From contig OX291560.1 in NCBI GenBank assembly GCA_946406115.1, forward strand, positions 9,301,158 to 9,365,157: 64,000 nt of DNA, written 5' to 3'. Made by a program: the position numbers and the translations under genes. Position 1 is the first letter of the stretch, and every line of letters begins with the position of its first letter. Source of the stretch: Apoda limacodes (taxonomy: Eukaryota; Arthropoda; Insecta; Lepidoptera; Limacodidae). The notes under the pieces were generated by a model. That model did no database searches. It had not been told where the DNA came from and saw only the letters and a list, made by a program, of their open reading frames with translations. Of the stretch, positions 45,591 to 58,149 are shown piece by piece.

Positions 45591-46071
45591 TCGTATGGAA
45601 CGATGCAATATTTGCCGGTCAATGATATTTTTGAAATCCTACTCATTTATCCGTCTTCAAAAAATATGTCTATTTGAAATTCATGTTCTATTTTAAAACT
45701 GAATATAGCTGTACGTGAAAGTTTTGATAAAAACATACAAACATAGTGTCTCTGTATATTCTATCATACATAAAACATCATAGTTCTTATGCCAAAATCC
45801 AGGGAGTGAACAAGGGAATACGTTTGTATGGGAAAAAGCAGCCTGATATTTCCTCTTAATGTTAGGGTTCAGTAGAATAAGGACCATTGCCGATATCTGA
45901 ATACCTTGCTTACTGATTGTGTTCAAAATTGATTCTGTTCCATTTGTCAAGTACCATTTTGGTGGTTTTTATAGATTTTTAGAGAACACTGTTTATGTGT
46001 TCGATGGGAAGTCAGAAAACTGTGTGGCATTGTAGTTAAAGAAAGAGACTTTTCTCATATAATCAGACTCA

Positions 46072-46295
46072 AAACTTCCTCCTGCGAATGCTTGGGTTGT
46101 GGAATGAGCTCCCTGCCAAAGTTTTCTCCAAGGACTACAGTATGGGGTTCTTCAAGAAAGAAGTTATTAGATTCTTGAAGGGTCGGCAACGCGCGAGTGA
46201 TAACCCTAGTGCTGCAAGCGTCCATAGGCTACGATGACTGCTTACCATCAGGCAGAAAGTAAGCTTGTTTGCCACCTTAGTGGTATAAAAAAAAA
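46072..46295 (+). mobile_element. LINE 3' end, closely related to the full copy at 1505
   Basis: From AAACTTCCTCCTGCGAATGC through TTGTGGAATGAGCTCCCTGC and GAAGAAGTTATTAGATT-like sequence to GCCACCTTAGTGGTATAAAA it tracks LINE positions about 4523-4740 with few differences. It is probably a recent insertion from the same lineage. Confidence 0.85.
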
Positions 46296-47114
46296 TCAAA
46301 GCAGAGACTGCAGAATTAAAAAGCCATTACATACGGACGGATGGGCACATGACGAAACAATGAGAGTTTTCTTTATTAACCCTAAAAAAATAAAACATGG
46401 CTAAATACTGATTGCAGTATTTAAATTAGATAGTTTAATTTTTGAAAGTTGACAGTTTTTGTCCAAAGTTCAGGCCTTGAGCTTGCGGAAAATTAAATTG
46501 TTGGAACAGTCAGGAAAACGTGATAGGATAATTCAATGTCAGATCTAATTTATTTCAAGTTTACGTTTCAATACGCCCAGACGTATTGTAAAAACTGGTG
46601 ACTTTTAAGAAAATCAAAACAACGCTACCTAACGGGTTCTAATACCTATTTAACATTGAAAGCAAATCCGTGTACTTTCCTTACCTAGTATATTGTGTTG
46701 TACAAATATTATTGTATCTAGAGTCATTTAAAACATATTTTATTATTAATAGTAAGGTACTTCTATGTTTTCTTAGTATGTTATCAGTATGGCTTGCCTA
46801 CCTATTAATAAAACTATTGGAATGATATTATTAAATTTTTGTTGGTATTTCTGTACAAATAGCACAAGTTCTTAAACTCAATTAAGCGAATGACATAAGC
46901 CAGAAAGCTAATATCTGTTATACTAACGATGGCCACGTAAATGTACTAAAAACATTTTTCACAAGTACATAACTGATATGTATTTGCCATATATACTTTT
47001 AAGTAAATTATACCATAATGAGGTCTTGAAACTTTTAATTTTTTGTATGGAATTTAACTTTTTTACCAATTTGTAGTTACAGTTTTTGAGTTTTTGCTAT
47101 AACTTATCAATGAA

Positions 47115-47260
47115 TTAATGAATATACTTTATTGCACATAAAAATAACAAAAACAAGAAAAGTAAGTAGACAAATAAGGTACAAATAGGCGGTCTTATCG
47201 CTAAAGAGCGATCTTTACCAGGCAAACCTTTGTTTAGAGGAAATAATAAATGAGAGGTGG
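47115..47260 (+). repeat. Dispersed repeat F, copy 2
   Basis: TGAATATACTTTATTGCACA, TAGGCGGTCTTATCGCTAAA, GAGCGATCTTTACCAGGCAA. The hairpin stem ATCGCT/AGCGAT is identical to copy 1, but the 4-base loop differs (AAAG against GTTT). Confidence 0.5.
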
Positions 47261-47621
47261 TGCGGTAGTGAAAATAGATATCAACGATTTATAATTATTA
47301 ATTCAACTTTTATAACAACAAAATGCAAAACACGCTTTAAAACTTTTCACAAGTGTTAAAACAATGGTCACTTCCAAATTTTTTTTAGCATTTAATACAT
47401 TAAATGAACATCACTCAGCAAGGTAGTGCACGAGATAAAAGCAAGTATTATAACATATTTCTTTTAATTCTTCTGGTGCTACTTATATTTTGGCCACAAA
47501 ATTTGCACACAAATGGCTTATTCACGCCTATCTGCCCTATATCTTAGCCTTAAGTTATTAATTTAAATTTTTGCTTTCTTGCAGAGTCTGCGTGATGAGT
47601 ATTGGATAGATTAGATATTAT

Positions 47622-47850
47622 TAGAATAATTAATGTGTGTAGTCTTTTTTAAAAATGTACTAAAAACTTTTGAGACTGCTTTTGTAGACATAAATTAAGC
47701 TCTTTTGAATGATATGCCACTCCAAGGTCTACTAAGATCAATCTTATTATTTTTTTTAATCTGACTATACCTTTAGATTAAAAAAAAGTCAGTCAGTCCA
47801 AAGTTTTTAGTACATTTTATAAAAATAGACTTGACACATAATTTATTCTG
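47622..47850. mobile_element. MITE-like element with about 50-bp terminal repeats
   Basis: The arms at about 47622-47671 and 47799-47850 are inverted copies, with a perfect 19-bp core AAAATGTACTAAAAACTTT (47652-47670 and 47800-47818). The interior holds a second hairpin around TTTTTTTTAATCT/AGATTAAAAAAAA. No ORF is present and no target-site duplication was identified. Confidence 0.7.
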
Positions 47851-48309
47851 TAAATAAGACATTATTAAATACCCCTACTCAATTAATAACTGAAAAACTT
47901 TAGCAGTCCTCCATAAAAGAGAATCAAGTCAGTGCAAATAACGATATTTTTATTAGATAAACGGATTTTTATGTAAATTTTTTTATACAAATATATTGTA
48001 TCATATAATGTTATATGTATTCAGTAACATTCTTTTATGCTTAATGTTTACTGAATAAGATTTCAATAGTTTTTGATAAACTTAACCGAAAGGTGTGTAA
48101 TGTGAACTATAAGGATTGAAAAAAAAAACCAAAATAAACTGAAATATAATTTTATCAAAAAAATCTGCAAAAATCTGACATACTTACCTTACCTTATGAC
48201 TAGCATTAGATTCTTAATCAATTAATCTTTTAATTACTACTTACCAACAATTTTAAAAGCTTTACCAGTTTCCTAATTTTAAAAGCATCAATAACTTCGA
48301 AACAACTAA

Positions 48310-48540
48310 AGGTTACCTCACACTGTTTATGGCTGCAATAACCGACCAATCCTTCCGTCATCTCTGTTCAGCCGTCAATTTGCTAAAGCCAGCACTCCAC
48401 TACGCGTAATCTAATGGCTTCTTCACACGCGCTAACACGTTGCATGACAAGCTAATTTGGCTGACACGTGTGAAGCGTTAATTGCGGCTGGGATCCGACG
48501 TTCGATTAAAAAACGACCTTAGAAGATGATCCAATGCGTT
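48310..48540. promoter_or_regulatory. Candidate non-repetitive regulatory stretch
   Basis: This moderately GC-rich, apparently unique stretch lies inside the large intron. It includes inverted CTTCACACG and CGTGTGAAG motifs and the sequence GACACGTGTG, which contains CACGTG and ACGTG cores of the type bound by bHLH and bHLH-PAS dimers. The assignment rests only on composition and motif presence. Confidence 0.25.
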
Positions 48541-48733
48541 TATGAAATGACTATGACAGGGTATGAGAATATGCGCTTTGGTATTTTATTTAAATTTTTT
48601 AATGATGTAATTTTACAATTTTAATAAGACAGTATGTACATGTAAACAGACATTGTTGGAATACATAGTTCAGTGAATTTAAATGCCAGATTATTTTATT
48701 TATACATTTTAAAAGCTGAAATATATTTATCCT

Positions 48734-48975
48734 ACTATAATAATATAATAATTGTGAAAGTTTAAGAGTCACGCGATCGTCGATTTGGCTGTAATTTGGA
48801 ATGACGATAACCTAAAATAATACAAAGGCTGCATTTTATCCCGAAAAACTCAGAAGTTTATACAGGAATACGGTTATAGGAACCGTATTCCTATAGCTAC
48901 AGTTATAGCTTTTTTTTTAATATTATCAAAGAGTTGCGGTTGGAATCCCACGCTAATATTTATAGATACTAATTT
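48734..48975 (+). mobile_element. Degenerate Helitron-like repeat with hairpin
   Basis: CTACTATAATAATATAATAA at the start, GCATTTTATCCCGAAAAAC, and GGTTGGAATCCCACGCTAAT at the end match the family weakly. It contains a perfect 12-bp stem AGGAATACGGTT/AACCGTATTCCT with a 5-base loop at 48864-48892. Confidence 0.4.
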
Positions 48976-49457
48976 TCAGATAAGAGACTAGACATTTGAG
49001 TTGAAACACCATTATCTTATGACTTACATTAAGCCACTAAATAACATTTAACTACAATAAGCATCAGTGTTTTAATGTTGTATTGAATTTAATAATAAAA
49101 CCCGAACTGGTGCTTTATAGTTGTCTGTCTCAGTTATACGGCTAAGGTCTTATACCATGTTGCACTGTCATTATTAATTATTTTCATGCGTAGTAATATG
49201 AAATAAATTTTTCCATATCAATTTCTTAGTATGTGTAATAATCATTTCTTTCTTGAATTATATGTATTTTAAAACAAACAAAAAATATGCGCGCTTCCGC
49301 ACGCAAGTGGGGGACTATTTTCCCGAACATTGTCTGTTTCCATTTTTTGTTTGATTCTTACGAAAACATTATGAGTAATACTAATTCATAAGAATCGATG
49401 ACACGCCACCAGATATTTCTACAGCAGCAACAAACATTACTAACCTGTTATATATAT

Positions 49458-49498
49458 ATATATATTTCATTAACCACAACAGTTAATGAAATATATAT
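49458..49498. repeat. 17-bp stem hairpin
   Basis: Perfect arms ATATATATTTCATTAAC (49458-49474) and GTTAATGAAATATATAT (49482-49498) surround a 7-base loop CACAACA, following a (TA)n run. Confidence 0.85.
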
Positions 49499-49516
49499 TT
49501 CCTTTTTACTGTTTTT

Positions 49517-49610
49517 TTAGGGTTTCGTACCTCGAAAGGAAAAAACGGAACGGATCACTTTGTTGTCCATCCTTCTGTCTGTATTTTTTATAGTTGATTC
49601 TCTACTCTGA
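49517..49610 (-). repeat. 'GTTCCGTA' dispersed repeat, fragment
   Basis: TTTAGGGTTTCGTACCTCGA, AAAAAACGGAACGGATCAC and TTGTCCATCCTTCTGTCTGT match the family end on the minus strand. Confidence 0.5.
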
Positions 49611-49670
49611 TTTCTGCGTTATTTATTTATTAGCACATCTAATGAGGTTTTCTCTAAAGGGTGCGTTCAA

Positions 49671-49717
49671 AGGCTACGACCATAAACTTGTCTGCCACCT
49701 TAGCGGTATAAAAAAAT
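49671..49717 (+). mobile_element. Very short LINE tail
   Basis: AGGCTACGACCATAAACTTG and TCTGCCACCTTAGCGGTATA match the terminal LINE tail with an internal deletion, ending in A residues. Confidence 0.6.
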
Positions 49718-50583
49718 ATCGCTCGAATTTGTTAGACGACTTCCCATTCTAAGGCTTGCATTATTATCTATTTAGCACGGGCCATTTTTCGAAGATTTTA
49801 CATAAATCTCTCAATATAGTTATCTCTTGGTTTTTTTCTAAATGACTGCCCACTTCGAACTTTACGTACTATATTATTTTCGTACGGAACCTTAAAAATA
49901 AAATAGATCCATGCATTACTGTACAGTGTATTTCATACGCAATATATAACATTTAGAACGCTCAGACAGCCAATCTACCCGTAACTTGACCATGTGAAGT
50001 TATTAGCTCTCTTAAACCAAATCGGACGTTAAACGCACGGAGCGAAGTGTAACTCCCTACTTATGCAAATCCTACCGGCAATTACTATAAAAGAAATTGT
50101 TCTAGGTTCTCTCACGAGCTCTAAACCATCCGGTCGTGCCAAGCCTTTTCGGGTTGGGTTTTAACCAAGAGTATTGTCTGTCAGTCGGGCGGTGTGTAAT
50201 TGTGAAGCAGGGGGGAAGCATGTGTGAACGCTGCGACTTTTGAATTTAATCTAGTAGCGTGGCTTTCACGCGCTGTATTTTAGTACAGCATTGTAGGTTT
50301 GTGTAAAGGTAGCTTTATGATTAATAGTAAAAAAAAACATATACTAAATACATTTTGAGCGATTAAATGGTATCGTTTTAAACTGCATTCCAAAATAGAT
50401 ATGCATGACAAAAATATTTTTTTTTTCATTTTGAACTAAATTTTAATGGCCATTAGAGACATGGACATCTACAACTTCTTTTGATTGTATTCCGTCAACC
50501 ATGTGTGTAACAAAAATATTCATTATTTTGATATTTTCATTATATCTTACTAACAAATTAATTTTATTTCTTCTAAAACATTA

Positions 50584-51110
50584 AGGTTGGATTGCTCCAA
50601 CTTACTAACTTTGACGTTAACCAGTGGCTAAATTGATTGTATGGAAACTTCTATCTTCAGCTATTTTTAAATCTAGTGTTTGGCTGAACTTTAACGGGCC
50701 GGTTTGTACCATAAAACCTTTGTAGAGGTGGGAGCCGATGCTTTACTTTTAATTTTTACTTGCATTTTGGCCTAATTTTCAAATTAAAAATATTTTTCAA
50801 TAGAAATACTGACCCTTGTTTGTTTTAAGTTAGTCAGTTTTACGATTTTTGAGAACTAACATCATTGCTTAGATTCTAGTTTTTTGTAGGTCCATTTTTG
50901 ACCTCTTCAACCTAATCTTTATTTACCGATAAAAATTACAAGTGCTCCTACAAGAATCTTTTATTAAATATATCACAAGATGTCGTAGATTCGGGAAACG
51001 AGAAGTCCGACCGCGGCGTGATAGGTTAAGTTTAAAATTAGCTGATTATGCAAATTTTCAGACAATCTCCCATTTTTGACGTTAAGGTCAAAGTTAGTTG
51101 GTGCAACCTA
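50584..51110. mobile_element. MITE-like element, about 530 bp
   Basis: The left end AGGTTGGATTGCTCCAACTT, ACTAACTTTGACGTTAAC is mirrored at the right end by GACGTTAAGGTCAAAGTTAG, TTGGTGCAACCTA. The interior contains AACTTTAACGGGCCGGTTTG and no ORF. Confidence 0.6.
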
Positions 51111-51670
51111 GCGCAAGGATATTAAGACCAAAAATCATTACAACAGCACAAAAATATATTCAATAAAAAGAAATTCTCATACAAAACCTTTACATTACCA
51201 TACCTAAAGTGGACGGTAATGAATATAATTTAAAATAGAGAGACGGTAATGAAAATATCGATATCGATAAAACCACATTCGCCGTCGATATTAAAACGAA
51301 CAAAGACGTTAAGTGTCGTGGACGTCGTCGCAGTGGGCAGTTTTGCGGGCGGCAGAAATAACTGGCCAGAGATTGACGAGATACATACCATTAGGGGCTA
51401 ACGAACATCTCAATTTAGTTAGCCACCTGCCTCGAGTCTTGGCAAGGCTTTGAGGGAATAGCATGAACATCAATATCCATACAAATGTAGTTCCCTATTT
51501 AATTAAACTATCTTAGGAATATTAACTATTAACAGAGATAACATCAGCTAGGTAACTCCTAACAGTCGATATAAATAATGGTGTAAAAGTACCATCACTA
51601 AAAGCACAATTTTATGCCACAAAATTAAATCGTGTTATAAAGGTTACACACACAACTTTTTTTTTAATCT

Positions 51671-51865
51671 AATATAAGTATGTATTTAATAGCCGATATT
51701 CTTTTGAATAAATTCTATAAGTATGTATTTAAGCGCGTTTAAATATAAGTATGCATTTAATAGCTGATATTCTTTTGAATAAATTCTTTAAGTATGTATT
51801 TAAGCGTGTTTAAATATAAGTGTGTATTTAATAGCTGATATTCTTTTGAATAAATTCTATATACG
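51671..51865 (+). repeat. 71-bp tandem repeat, about 2.7 units
   Basis: Units start AATATAAGTATG at 51671, 51742 and 51813 (the third begins AATATAAGTGTG), with TTTTGAATAAATTCT at 51702, 51773 and 51844. The units differ by only a few bases. Within each, ATAAGTATGTATTTAA occurs twice. Confidence 0.9.
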
Positions 51866-52591
51866 TAGTATAACAGAATAGGGGTATTTACTTAATATAA
51901 ATATCTGAAATGAAACAAATCACATTAAAGACATTTAATTTTTATTTATTTAGTTTTTTTGTTTCTTACTTTGTTTGTTCACACGCTGAAAACTTTGATC
52001 TATAATAACAATGTGGTATTTTATTATTCAAAAAAATAATTGGAAATGACGTTTGTGTGGCATATTTCACCTCTATCTTCCTTAAACGAATTTCACTGGA
52101 CTGTATTTTGCCTTACTACGTAGCTGTATGCTATGCTTTAGCAATGGAATTCGGTGCCAGAATTGACAAGAAATACAATTCTATTTCGTTTTGTTTTTAT
52201 TGTGTTTAAAACTATTTTTAAATTTAGTTTCTTAATACTTTCTAACACATGATATAAACTTAGACTTATAGGTAATACTCGTATAGATATGGACTTTGTT
52301 TCAACTGCAAAGCAAAATAATTGGAATTGACGTTTGTGATTTTTCTATCCTCCTTTGAATATTACTTGACTGTAGTCTGCCTTGCTGCCTAGGTATACCA
52401 AAATACTATGATTTAAAAATGAAATTCAAAGCTAGAATTGACAAGAAATACAGTTTCATTAACGTAAATGAAGTAGGGCTAAAAATAGAATATAGTTTTT
52501 AAACGGGCTGGCACCCATAAAAAAATCCCAAATAGTGCTTTTCTTTTAACTATGTGTACGAGTCATTGAAACGAATAATAAAAATAACTTA

Positions 52592-53402
52592 AAAATCGGC
52601 CAATTGCGAGTCGGACTCGCGCGCGAAGGGTTCCGTACCATTATCTATATAATTACCTGAAATTTATTAATTAGGACCAAGTTGTAGTAGTATCGAAATT
52701 TAAGTTTTTTTAATGATAATCAAATCATTAAAAACTGAACTTTTAAAACGAAAATTGCAAACTTATCTAGGCGTTCTTCATCTTCGAGACATCCAAACAA
52801 CATACGCGCTTATGAGCGCAACTGCCTGTCACACGCTCGATTCGATTTTGCGCTAACTATTGTTAGCAATTTAAGAAGAATAGTCTTAAGAATGTTATTA
52901 TTTTATTTTTCTATAATTATACATCGTTCATTTACTTATATTTTATACCTGTTTTACAGATGTACCTACTTCATATAAGTAACTTTTAATGAAATTTGTA
53001 CGAAAATATTACTCGTTAGCCTGTAAAGTGGACTTACCCGTGATAGTTTTCCTTTTTAATTCATTATATGCACTACCACCGTATTTTTTTTTACATTTCC
53101 AAATGCAGGTAGAGGAGGGAGACACTTGACTCTAACAAAAATTAGTACTTTAAAGCTAAATATTTCGCAAACGGAACCCTAAATCAAAAATGATCTTTGC
53201 ATACCGACAATGTTTTTAGAATTCCCATCCAACAATATCCTACACTATGGGGTAGACGAGAAAAAAAATTACGTCCCCACTTCACGTGTAGGGGAGGTAC
53301 CTCTAAAAAAAAACGCATTAAACTAAGCCGCAGACAGACAGACGGACGGACGGATTTGGCGAAACTATAAGGGTTCCTTGTTGACTGCGGAACCCTAATA
53401 AG
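52592..53402 (+). repeat. 'GTTCCGTA' dispersed repeat, long variant
   Basis: It starts AAATCGGCCAATTGCGAGTC, GGACTCGCGCGCGAAGGGTT, CCGTACCATTATC and ends CAGACAGACAGACGGACGG, GGGTTCCTTGTTGACTGCGG, AACCCTAATAAGG. The middle (about 52680-53160) does not match the short copies. It could be a longer version or an insertion. Confidence 0.5.
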
Positions 53403-54204
53403 GGGGCTTTTGGGTCTTGGCAAATAAAACGGTATATGCGGTTAGGGTGGGAGTTGGTTTGTTTTGTATTATGTATGTCTGTTCCCAGTTTTTAAGAAAC
53501 TACTGCATTTTCATACATATTCACCGCTACATCACCGCTCATAACAGGTATTAATTATTTTTGAGGATATAAGGCAAGAGGGTGTGTTACAGTAGATGTG
53601 TTTTGAATAAAATACAGGACTAATTTTGATGCGGTTTTATCTAGGTATCACCTTAAAGCAGGTTGTCTGTCATGTTTTTCGGTTGCAGGCCACCAGAGGA
53701 CGTTGTACTAGGTGCTTTTATTTAAAACACTTGAGCTTATTTTAATGTTGTTTATTGAATTACATATCTGAGCAAGTGCTTATATTCTAAGTCATCTTTT
53801 ACGGTAAAAAGCAACCAAAGGGCACTTATGTTTTACCGAGATCAGGCACCAGAGCCATACCATTATTTGAACAGCTAGGCCAACATTTTGTAGTATGATT
53901 TTTAAAATTCTATAAGTAATGAAAATCTTGCTATTTTACTTATTATGTACATTTTTGACATAATAAAATATGACATAACAAAGAATACGTTAAAGAACCG
54001 TAGGTTTTTGTGGCGCCACCTGGTTTACCGTAAAGTAAAATAACATGACCGTTTAAAGTACAGTCATAATTAGAAGACATAATACGCAGACCCAACCATA
54101 AAGTAGTATTATCCGAGGAGTATATTGAGAGGTCACTTATTTTTTGATTGAGTGTTGACAAAGGTTTTCTGCATTTGATTTTTCATTAATTAAATAAATT
54201 TATA

Positions 54205-54425
54205 TTTTTTTGGACATTACATACAGGGCCGTCTGGCCCCAAAGTAATCAAAGCTTGTATTATGGGTACCAAACAACGGTTACAAATACATAAATATTTT
54301 TTTTTGTAAATACATACATATCATACCCAGACTGAAGACAAACACAAATGTTTATATTATGACATAAATGTTTGTCCAGTGCGGAAATCGAACCGAGTTA
54401 ATTTTATATGGTGCAAACAGCGTGC
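54205..54425 (-). repeat. tRNA-headed SINE (family A), minus strand
   Basis: The minus strand of this copy shares GGGGCCAGACGGCCCTG, AACCGTTGTTTGGTACCC, TGTTTGTCTTCAGTCTGGG and ACAAACATTTATGTCAT with the copy at 40272. The tRNA-like head (GGTTCGATTTCCGC) lies at the right end. Confidence 0.7.
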
Positions 54426-55002
54426 GTTGCCAGCCCTAACGTCCGACATACAATAAATTCTCCAACTGAAAACGAACCAGTGCCAATAGCGGCACACTGT
54501 TCAACTTCCTAAAATATTTAAATTAATATTCAGACCATTAATAAAGGTTTTAAACGTATTTGCAGTAATCATAGCATAAAGGTATATAAACTGTCAACTT
54601 TTGAAACACACACTTTACTCCTCGCAGACCCACAATCATTACGAATCCAGTAATAAAATCCATACATTGAACGTGGAAACGTCTATTAACGAACGTATCG
54701 TCAATTTTCGAACACAGAGCGCCAAGATAAATGCTTGCCATATTAGAATTGATTAGTAGGAGTGCGCGAGCGCATTTCAAAACGATCGCCGAGCGCTACT
54801 AATTAATTTACTTAACGATTATACCTCCGGGATGAGAACACACAACGAGTAATTTATTTACGCTTTTGCTTGGTCTATTACTTTTTTTTTAAACTAGGGT
54901 TACCAACTGCAAAAAATTTAAAACCCTAACATAATTTAAAATACCTACTATTGAACTGTTTAATCTTATCTTGGAATGATCCTAAAGTATCCTAATACTA
55001 CT

Positions 55003-55076
55003 ACCATGGTAAACAAGCACATGGCCCGCTAATGTAAGGCGATGACCGTAGCCTATGGGCGTTTGTAACACCAGGA
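55003..55076 (-). mobile_element. Diverged LINE tail
   Basis: TACCATGGTAAACAAGCACA, TGGCCCGCTAATGTAAGGCG, ATGACCGTAGCCTATGGGCG and TTTGTAACACCAGG match the reverse complement of the LINE tail. Confidence 0.7.
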
Positions 55077-56313
55077 AGTTGTTTGTATTCACCGATATTA
55101 ATGGGCACGTATGGTCTCGCAACAAACTAACCTTTCTAAAATGAGTAAAATTGTTTATTAATTATACTTAATTTAAAATTTTTTGCTGTTAAAGTCCGGA
55201 ATCAAAAAAAAAAATCGTGTAGTTTATGTAATCGGTCGAAAGTGTTATCAACATAGCATCTATATTTACAAAAAGAACCAAGAAAGTTTCCATTAAGTAA
55301 AAAATTGCCATTATTAATATTTAGGATACATTACCTCCAAGCACAGCCTTTCTTTTCCACCATATAAAAAAAATAACAGGCATATTTTTTTAAAGCACTT
55401 TATGCCACAATAAAAATATTTTTTTCACAAATAAAAGTTAAATATGCTTCAAAAGACGCACACTATTTGTGCTGTATTTTGGTCTTACAAAGATTTTTTA
55501 GGTGCCTAAGTACTATATTTCTCTCTGGGTTTAGGCAACAAATACTGTAACTGATAACCCTGTTAAATATACAAGCACAATTCAACTGTGTGTGTACAAT
55601 TAAGATTATTAAATTGTAATTCGCCAAAGGCAATATTGCATTGTTGGACGAACTTTGTGGAAAGGCCTATGCTCAGCAGTTAACATTAATATGTTTTATA
55701 TTATGTAAAGACAATAAGATTTCATAAATAAATGTTTATTACAATTATATGTTATATAGTTGCAGATAAGGGTATCCGGAACCGGTAATAACGAACCAGA
55801 AATTTTGGTACCACAGCCTTCAAATGAACCCATAAATACTAAAGCCAAATAGACCCATAAGTACTACAGCCTTCAAATGAAAATAGGTATTAGGTAGTTT
55901 TTGTTTCAAGACGATCTCTATTATTTTATTTTTTTTTTAAAAACTTACTTTCCGTTAGATCTTAAGAACAAAAACTATTTTGCGATATTTACGAAAACAA
56001 TTATACGCAACAAAATATATTTACACAGATTACACAGATTATAAGGTAGGTAATAACTATTGTGGTTTTTTCAAAACAACGTTTTCTTGATTTTTCGCAA
56101 GATTTAGAGTTGGCAATTGCCGTCGATTGACAGAAATTAAACGCTTAGGTGCACTCTAAAACAAAATTTTAAAGTAATAAAGATAAACCTTTTTAAAACT
56201 ACAAATGGCAAACCAGTAAAAAATACTTTTACCGGTTTGACCCTAGACGGTGGAATCGTAAGCAAGTGATTAAATGTCTTATAGAAATAAAGACCACAAT
56301 CAATCTTTTCCCG

Positions 56314-56472
56314 TACTGTGAGTTTTTAACGCTACTTTCGCGTTCGCGTCAACGAAATACACGTATGCATGCGCCTCTAGCGGACGCCTTTCGTGAGTAT
56401 TTTTTCTCGTAGGAGTTTTAATGAATCCGCGAACGCGATAGTAGAGTTACAAACACGCAAAAACTCACACTA
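56314..56472. mobile_element. MITE-like palindromic element with possible ACT target duplication
   Basis: The element (56317-56469) starts GTGAGTTTTTAACGCTACTT, TCGCGTTCGCG and ends CGCGAACGCGATAGTAG ... AAAAACTCAC, its inverted partner apart from 10-14 extra bases on one side. ACT flanks both ends. The interior CATGCGCCTCTAGCGGACGC is non-coding. Confidence 0.65.
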
Positions 56473-57848
56473 AGCACACGGTTCCAAGAAAGGAAAGGGA
56501 AGAAAGTGCCATCTCAATTCACATACAATCGTACCAAAATCGTCCTAACTCTGTGCAGGTTTTCCATGTTTTATTCTACAACTTGTAAAAGCTCAGTAGT
56601 TAGCACTCTACTCTTCACCTTTCGTTGAAATATTTATACATCAAGATCCTTACTTTTCTACCTATTGAAGTTTTTGGTTTGGATCTTACATTAATGTTGG
56701 TGGTAACGCTTTGTTGGCCATTTTATGGTGCATTTCATTCAAACTATTGTGATCCTAAAATAAGGTTTTATTGAAAATTATATTTTTTGTCATACAGAAG
56801 ACAGAGTGAAATTATTGGCCCTTATGACAACCATTGGTGGATTATAAGAAATCCTTTGACTTAGTGCAGACCTAGGCGGTGCTTCAATCTCTAAAGCGTT
56901 ATGCCGTAAACATTGAATCCTTACTGTTTTCATTATATTCGGCAAATTTCCGCCCTTTGAGTACGGAACCCTAAATTTTTTTAACACAACAATACACCAA
57001 CTTCTTTAAAACATCCAAGCAAGCTACATACAACAAAACTAACCGTTTCAACAATTATTTATCTCAACATATGTCCAAGATGTGACCTCAATTTTTATTA
57101 TATTAGTAAAATTGATTTAAAATGTCTTCTGGCCTCTAATTTTAACAAATGAATAAACAATATTTTATCCATATAAATCTAAGTATTTGCTTCGTGGAAC
57201 GAAACAATATTAAAATTCAACACTTATCTAACAATAGATATAAGAGTCGAACAGAAATACCAATAGTATTTACAGCGTTCTGCGATATCCATCTATCTCT
57301 CGGGAATTTCGCGACATAAGAACAGTAAGACAACTCACACGTACCACTAGATTTATTATGTTTAATATTTTATGTTTCTCGTTTCTAACAATATATGTAT
57401 TAAAAATCATATAAACTCATGTGCACTCGTACAATAGTGTATTTTTATTTATCTTGAGTGAGCAACAATGATAATATTATTTTAAAAGTTAAATGTTCAT
57501 TTTGTTTTTTGTATAAAACAATTTTTTTTTTATTTTATTGGTAGGTGATATTATAAAAAATATGTGTAACACTAGCTAGACCACTAAATAATTAAACTAT
57601 AAAATAAAAAAATGTCAAAACATTTAAACCTAAAAGAAATAGAATGTTTGATATTTACAAATTTTACTGTACAAGGAGTACCCTTGTTTTTTTGCGCCAC
57701 GAAAATACACTTCAGCGCTTTAAAACTCGTAGAATGCATTTTTTTTTCAATATTAATTTCTGAAATATGTACCTATTGATGGGTGTAAGGTCTGAAATTA
57801 TAGTATTTAACTGCTACAAACCGATAAAATATCAATGCTTTTAAAAAA

Positions 57849-58041
57849 ACTGGTTGCCTGTAAAGTCGGTATACGGGCGAAAGTTTTACGTGACAACTTG
57901 TGCCTTTCACTTTTTATGTCTGTCTCTCTCGCTCTTAGGCGGGCTAACCATGCCGCGTGCCTCTCACTCGCTCTCATTGTGAGCGCATAACGTGAGCGGA
58001 GCGTAACGCAGTTTCTTGAAGTGTCACCCGGCAAACCAATT
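57849..58041. mobile_element. MITE-like element, about 190 bp
   Basis: The left end ACTGGTTGCCTGTAAAGTCG and the right end CACCCGGCAAACCAAT are partial inverted repeats. The CT-rich interior includes CTCACTCGCTCTCATTGTGA, GCGCATAACGTGAGCGGAGC. A minus-strand ORF of 75 codons is fortuitous. Confidence 0.5.
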
Positions 58042-58149
58042 TATAAGACGTTGTCACGTCAAAACATAAACTATAGATCTTGAGAGTTTTCTTACTGTTA
58101 CACTTATACGCTATCAATATTCTAATCCATCCTTAAAGAACCCCTTTTG

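Noticed and set aside
57807..58034. 75-codon minus-strand ORF
   Set aside because: It lies wholly within a MITE-like inverted-repeat element.
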